Positions 58,769 through 64,000 of a stretch of DNA of 64,000 nucleotides are shown in pieces. Both the position numbers and the translations under genes were made by a program. The stretch is from Cryptomeria japonica (Eukaryota; Streptophyta; Pinopsida; Cupressales; Cupressaceae). Location: contig NC_081405.1 in NCBI RefSeq assembly GCF_030272615.1, forward strand, positions 647,964,920 through 648,028,919, written 5' to 3'. Numbering within the stretch: position 1 is the first letter of the stretch; each line of letters opens with the position of its first letter. The notes beneath the pieces are model-generated. The model was not told where the DNA came from, searched no databases, and saw only the letters and a program-made list of their open reading frames with translations.

Positions 58769-60838
58769 TCATGGTTCTCCTGGTGTCCTAGGAGGGGTCA
58801 TCACTGATGAAATAGGTATCGATGTTTCCTATATGTAAAATTATAAGATTGGAATACAATGAATGTACATGTGCATATAATCACAAAATTGAGAAAACTA
58901 AAAAAAATATATACCTTTTTCATCTCTTCTTCCAATGCATCATCAAGTGCATTCATAGTAATAATACAGTTGAAAAAATAAAATCTAAATGATGCTACAA
59001 TAACTTGTGTAAGCTCTTAAAACTATTATATCTTGATTAAAATTATGCTCAATTACCTTTATTCGATTAGGTGTCGTCAAGAATGACCTTTGCAAAGGAG
59101 GAATCTTAGCCACATATGACATACTCTAGAAGAGTAACATAATTAATATACACCAACATATAATGTTAGCATAAAAGTTAACTAAATAACAATATAAATG
59201 AGATTCATATTCAATAAATATTATAAAGAAGATGTGTATAAAGAAGAATACCATATAACACTTTAGGCCAAATGAAATGATTGGAATGGTGGCATCATGA
59301 ACCTATGAAATCTGGTCCATATTCGACAACTTTCAAACCCCACACAAATTTACATTACAAAGTTAATATACATTATAATATATTAATTTAAATTCAAGGT
59401 CTTATTCTATTTTCACATGAATTGTAAATTTTTTACCATTGGTGAACATTTAGGTGCATGAGTTGTGGTAGGAATGATTGACAACGTCCCAAAATCTGTT
59501 GCTACATCCTAAAATGCATAATTTTAATTTCAACTATAATTAAAAATCTATTTACATATGGAAATTTAAAGTATTTAATAAACAAAACATTATAAATTTA
59601 AATCAACATACTTGAGTAGCAAAGACCTACTCCATTAGGTAATCTATGAATGTCATGTCATCTAGTACGCCAGCCTGACAACTAGCCCCACAAAATATGT
59701 ACTCATGGGAGCTCAAATAATCTACACATGTAATGATATCTACCTCATAACACACATCATAGAAGGTGATGCATTGGTGACTGCTAGGCACATTGGAAGT
59801 AGATGGTCTAGTTGTAGCGACATCATTTGTAGCTGTTCCATTGTTTATTGTTGCACCATCAACTAGGATAATAGCTTGGGATAATTATGTTCCATGCTAG
59901 ATTATAGTATCAGCCATTGTGGCATCTTCCTAAAGAGTCTCCTTCTCTATTGACTCCTTCAAGGCAACAAGGACCGTCATGTGCACAAAAGAGTTTCATA
60001 GCTAGTGGAACCCAATTTTGGAGGTTTTGTACCTATCGAGACCCTAGTTTATCCTGGGTAGAGCCTCTACCTCTATCCTGGGACTCCCTCATATAAAAAT
60101 AATTAGGTATCTCATTAAAGATGAACTCACAATATAGTTTTCTTAAAAACTATAAAGGCACCTCAAGATTATTGCAAGGAGGTTAGTCAAAGACCATCCA
60201 CCACCTATCCAAAAAATGTATTTTCATGGCCACATGATTGCACCAATGTATAGGAAACCTCTTTGAATTGATAGGTAGGTACTTTTTTATTAAGGGATCA
60301 GTGAAAAGAAAACATATTTGATTTTTTCTTATTTCTTTATTTTTCAGTGCATCATATGAGAGACCTTGTGCATACAAGTTGCGACATTAATTTTTATATG
60401 CATCCCATTCAGTCACTTGTTTTGAAACTTTATCAAAACTTTCCACCATTGATTCTATGGTTGTGGCAAGGTCTGCATGGTGTTGGTGTTTTGATGCCTT
60501 TAATCTAAACACTATATTTCAAATGGTCACTCAATTTCATGCTAGATAATCTAGTAAATCCTATTGTGTAGTTTGGGAAGGGTTTATTGGAGGATTAGGA
60601 GGACTTAGAGGCATATTTTGTTGAGGAAGATTTTTTTGTTGAGCATCTAATCTCAATTTTTAAAAATAAAATAAAATTGATAAAAAAGTTTTTAAAAAAA
60701 AAGCAAAATTTTAAGTAAAAAAGAAAAAAAAATACACAAACGAATATTAAACTTACCATTGCGATGATGTGGAATCTTGATTTGCTTGATAGAACAAAAA
60801 TCATGATTGGATTTTGCACACTATAGCTTAGGTTTTAT
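58769..60838 (-). pseudogene. Decayed multi-exon gene of unknown function
   Basis: Minus-strand coding blocks sit between good splice signals. Exon 1 ends at 60757 (donor GTAAGT). Exon 2, about 60640-59612, carries most of the protein (readable: LATTIESMVESFDKVSKQVT, LIKKYLPINSKRFPIHWCNH, then FLDRWWMVFD) with several stops and a frameshift near 59990. Exon 3 is 59508-59437, exon 4 59302-59252, exon 5 59125-59057, exon 6 about 58990-58915 and exon 7 58828-58769, ending in a stop. Exons 3, 4, 5 and 7 are 72, 51, 69 and 60 bp, all multiples of three in phase 0, each with AG and GT borders. I do not recognise the family. It could be a host pseudogene or the accessory gene of a DNA transposon. 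Confidence 0.5.
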
Positions 60839-61486
60839 GCAGTTTTGTGGAGGCCGTGAGTTAAGATGACCCAACCTGCTTTTCCTATAAAAAATTATAA
60901 TCAAAATAACTTGATCAATTTTTTGAAACTTTTATGGTTCAAATTTTGCTAACTGTAACCCAATCGAGTAATTTAATTTTTCAAATAATCCAATCTGGTT
61001 ATGTTCTTTATGGGGCTTTTTTAGTATGCGGTCACTTTTTTGTTTAGCATCTTGGTGCACTTAGCCAAAAATATAGAATAACAAGCCTATACTAAGCCAC
61101 TAAGCCCTAATGAACAAAGGAAAACCCTAATTAATGTGGGGTAGCTAGATAATGAAATGATGATGATGATGATGAAAAGGATAAATATATACTAACAAGC
61201 CTATAATAAGCCCTAAAGAACCTAGGACAACCCTGATAAATCTAGGGAAGCCCTAATGATCATAATCATCATTTTGCATTTGTTATTCTATGCATCTTTT
61301 TCACCACAATCATCACAATTTGTATACACTCTAGACACATAATTACCATTACACATACATGTGATATCCATAAATATACATAAGTGGGTCATACACATAA
61401 TATTTGTTAATCTATGCATCTTTTTCAACATAATCATCATAATTTGTATACATTAATTCTAGACAAATAATCACCATTACAACTAC
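60839..61486. repeat. Noncoding stretch with a 124-bp tandem duplication
   Basis: Segments 61275-61370 and 61399-61490 match at an offset of 124 bp (shared TATGCATCTTTTTCA and ATCATCA-AATTTGTATACA). Before them are short repeats around AAGCCCTAA and a GATGATGATGATGAT run (about 61157-61175). No coding signal. Confidence 0.6.
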
Positions 61487-61560
61487 ATGTTCTTTAAATT
61501 GCCAATGTACTCATGTAAAACTACATCATATATCATCAATAATATATCAATGTACTCATT

Positions 61561-61641
<81 letters not shown>

Positions 61642-61825
61642 CAATACAACTACAACAATTTACTCATGTACAAATACATTGTATATCATTAATATAATTA
61701 CATCAATGTACTCATGTACAAATACATCATATATTGTCAATACAACTACATTGAAATGTACTCATGTATAAATACATCGTATATCATCGATACAACTACA
61801 TCAATATACTCATTTACAAATAAAA
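61487..61825. repeat. Minisatellite containing a long AT microsatellite
   Basis: Units of about 40-45 bp with ACTACATCAATGTACTCATG and ACAAATACATC-TATATC-TCAAT run before and after a pure (AT)37 tract at 61565-61638. The AT tract appears to be an expansion of the ATATAT piece inside one unit. Confidence 0.8.
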
Positions 61826-63123
61826 TTTCTTATCCCATGTGCCTCTAATATCCTCACACCCAACTCCAAGCTTGTGTAGGGTAGTGCCTACATAGAATTG
61901 AAGACTGACATAAGCAATGTGAACAACATGGTATTGTGATCATTCTTTGAAATGAAAATAGGGCAGTTCTAATAAACTTACAACAACCCTAATAAAAATA
62001 GGACAGCCCTAATGGACCATAGGGATGCTAATATTAGTAATGCATTATATCTTCCATTTCTAGCTTGGAGTCTCTAGCCAAAAGAACAACTCCACAAACC
62101 TTTTATTTGGTAGTTGAATTAGTTTTTCCCATAACTTTCTAACTCTTTTCTTCCCAAGCCATGATAAAAACTAAGTTTCATAACCAAACAAATGTAGATA
62201 TCAACATATGCATAATGAACCTAATTAACCTAGGATTCCATAATGAAAATATGACATCCATCATTGTAACCTCATGTCCTACTCCAAGCTTGTACCTGCA
62301 ATGTTGAAGCAAAATTTAACACAATAGTATTGTACATCAAAAAGATCTACTTCTTTTATGAATTGTTATGAAACATAAACAACGTGAACAACAAAGTTTT
62401 GTGATCAAATGATTTAAAATGAAATGCATGATAATAAATAAAGAGGTAGGATTATATACCATGAAGATACCTCCTTATGAATTACATTGAATGTACTCAC
62501 AATGTTGAAGAAAAATATTAGTTTAATACTATTGTCCACCAAAAAGACCTAGATTTGTTACGAATTGACCTCAAAAACATAAAATACAACATCTATTTCA
62601 CACAACAATGTTTAAAATGAAACATGGATATGAATAAGACATATAAATTGTCATACTTGCCACATTTGGTATTAGTTGGATATGCTAGAGTTCTTGAAGG
62701 GTCATCTCTTAGCTTAAGAGTATCGGTCGACACTATTAACTACCCATATTTCTTTTGTTCTTGGCTTGTCATGATGCTCGAATAAATTAACATTTTTTTC
62801 TATAACAAGGTGTGAATACATAAGAACATTTTGGTGTTTATCATAGTGTTCAATGCAAGTATGTCATTATTTCTAATCATAAATGTTTGCAAACAAGTTC
62901 TAGCAACAAAAAATGAACTTGTATGATACATGAACCCATCATCATTGTTCATTGGTTTTTTAAGCTTCTTCTTTCTCTATACACATCGTGCCAACTTGTA
63001 ATCTAATCTCTCTTCATTCCCTTGCCATGCAACAATTGCCAAAACATGTCCTAGCTATAGAAGATTTGAAATAAAGTCATAATCAACTGAACTTTCCATC
63101 TTATCATGCAAAGAGGAAATTGA
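61826..63123. other. AT-rich region with diverged direct repeats
   Basis: 62297-62445 and 62500-62625 are about 200 bp apart and share CAATGTTGAAG-AAAAT, AATA-TATTGT and TCAAAAAGA-CTA; a third weaker relative lies at 61855-61960. Minus-strand remnants of the transposase gene described at 63250-64000 may extend into 62700-63120, but I cannot follow the frame there. Confidence 0.4.
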
Positions 63124-63245
63124 TTGAGATAAAGGAGTTAGATACTATGAAATGTAAGTATCTACGCACTCACTTAACAATTGCTTGAGATAAAGGAGTT
63201 AGATACTATGAAATCCAAGTATCTACCCACTCACTTGACTCATAT
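63124..63245. repeat. 61-bp tandem duplication
   Basis: TTGAGATAAAGGAGTTAGAT starts at 63124 and again at 63185; the copies differ at few positions. Lies within the decayed transposase region. Confidence 0.8.
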
Positions 63246-63249
63246 TGGT

Positions 63250-64000
63250 CCTAGTCACAATGAATACAGCTCTGACAAAAAAAAAATACTCTCATGTCCA
63301 AATGGCTTGTGTACTTGTATTTGACTTTCAAAATGAATGCATCTTTTAAGATTCTTTGATTTTCAGAAAATCCAACTTGTCTCATATTGATCTCTCATCA
63401 ACCAACCAAATGAACTTGCACACTTACGAATCAAGTGTCCCTCATGATAATGTTGAACTACACCAATCAACAATAAAACATGCATCACTGAATACATAAC
63501 ACTTTAAATTCTCAATTTCTCTTTAACCAAATCTCTCTTCACACAAGCACCTACTCCATCATGGTCACCTTTCCCATGCCCAACTTTAAAAAAACTTCCA
63601 AATGTAAGGTAAAACCCTCTCTGCATACATTCTACTCAACCAATAAAACATACAAGCATTTTTTTATTCACCCATGTAGTTATCTAACAAAATGAGATGT
63701 CGACCGATTGCAATATATTTTTCCTATGAGAACTCAAAAAAATTGTCAAAATAATTCTACACATACTTTGATGAGTGAGATCTATCATCACTCATATAAA
63801 AATCGTACTCCTTAGTCTTCCTCTCCTCTTTTGTACTATTAGGGGCATCTATAGATGTGTTGTGGACACAAATAGGAATCTGAATGGAATTATAATACAA
63901 AGATTGTATCTCATTTTGTGGTTGTAATGTGTAGTTTTCTACAAAATCAAGCACTGATATAATAGTGCCAATTGAGAAAGAGTCCTTACACATCCTAAAG
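63250..64000 (-). pseudogene. Decayed DDE-like transposase (partial, runs off the window)
   Basis: Reading right to left on the minus strand with a few frameshifts: NYTLQPQNEIQSLYYNSIQI, then EYDFYMSDDRSHSSKYV (about 63760), LILLDNYMGE-KNACMFYWLSRM (about 63660; in relatives, as I recall, this reads SDNCAGQFKN), GHGKGDHDGVGACVKR (63535-63580) and DWCSSTLS (about 63440). The order Asp-Asn-x-x-G-x-x-K-N, then a Trp/Phe-rich strand, then HGKGxxDGxGxxxKR, fits a large group of uncharacterised transposase-like proteins in plants and animals. The element lacks visible terminal repeats in the window. The upstream (N-terminal) part lies beyond 64000. Confidence 0.55.

Noticed and set aside
58400-60838. 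Calling the right-flank gene an intact host gene
   Set aside because: Exon 2 has several in-frame stops and a frameshift on every reading I tried.
1-64000. rRNA genes, tRNA genes, organellar insertions or viral (pararetrovirus) sequence
   Set aside because: No rRNA or cloverleaf-like segment, no organelle-type gene and no movement protein or coat-type motif was recognised; the only RT belongs to the gypsy element F.

Overview
This window reads as intergenic DNA from a large, repeat-rich plant nuclear genome, most likely a seed plant and plausibly a gymnosperm (the organism is inferred, not proven). It is AT-rich, holds no intact protein-coding gene over 64 kb, and about 55 kb of it resolves into nested LTR retrotransposons. 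Every long reading frame is broken by stops or frameshifts. I fixed the element borders from TG...CA LTR ends, primer binding sites (PBS), polypurine tracts (PPT) and 5-bp target site duplications (TSD). I use letters A-G for full elements and S1/S2 for solo LTRs.

Layout. (1) 1-12023: the 3' part of element A (+ strand), whose 3' LTR is split by element B (- strand, 2103-11428, TSD ATTAT). B's own 3' LTR is split by solo LTR S1 (2827-3723, TSD TGCAA). (2) 12580-57762: one 45-kb nest inside element C (+, TSD GTTGG on both sides). C's second ORF is cut by element E (-, 17090-25157, TSD GATAG), by a 5'-truncated LINE (25855-26117, 14-bp TSD) and by element F (-, 26433-55612, TSD CTGAG inferred). 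F is cut in turn by element D (+, 33999-40692, TSD CATTA), solo LTR S2 (43201-44741, TSD CCAAG) and element G (+, 46818-54670, TSD CAAGT). (3) 57768-64000: flanking DNA with minisatellites, an (AT)37 tract, a decayed multi-exon gene (- strand) and, at the right edge, a decayed DDE-like transposase (- strand).

The elements fall into two groups. F is the only one with a polymerase: a Ty3/gypsy element with Gag, protease, G-patch, RT, RNase H, a second RNase H and integrase, like the Tat/Ogre lineage. B and G are gypsy-like but stop after protease (B adds a G-patch); both share a PBS and carry no RT or integrase. A, C, D and E have Copia-type signals (TGTTGG LTR starts, initiator-tRNA-Met PBS, AAAGGGGGAGATTG PPT) but no pol at all. 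Instead they carry a coiled-coil Gag with four CCHC knuckles, followed by a second ORF of about 1,110-1,140 codons that I cannot assign to a known function.

The best candidates for an undescribed system are: (a) this pol-less Gag+ORF2 retrotransposon group, in which three LTR families share the same ORF2; (b) a hairpin that brackets the PPT/LTR border in all of them, with the pairing kept while the sequence changes; and (c) a GC-rich hairpin of about 27-30 bp (GGACC...GGTCC) found 15 times in the LTRs and leaders of B and G and nowhere else in the window.
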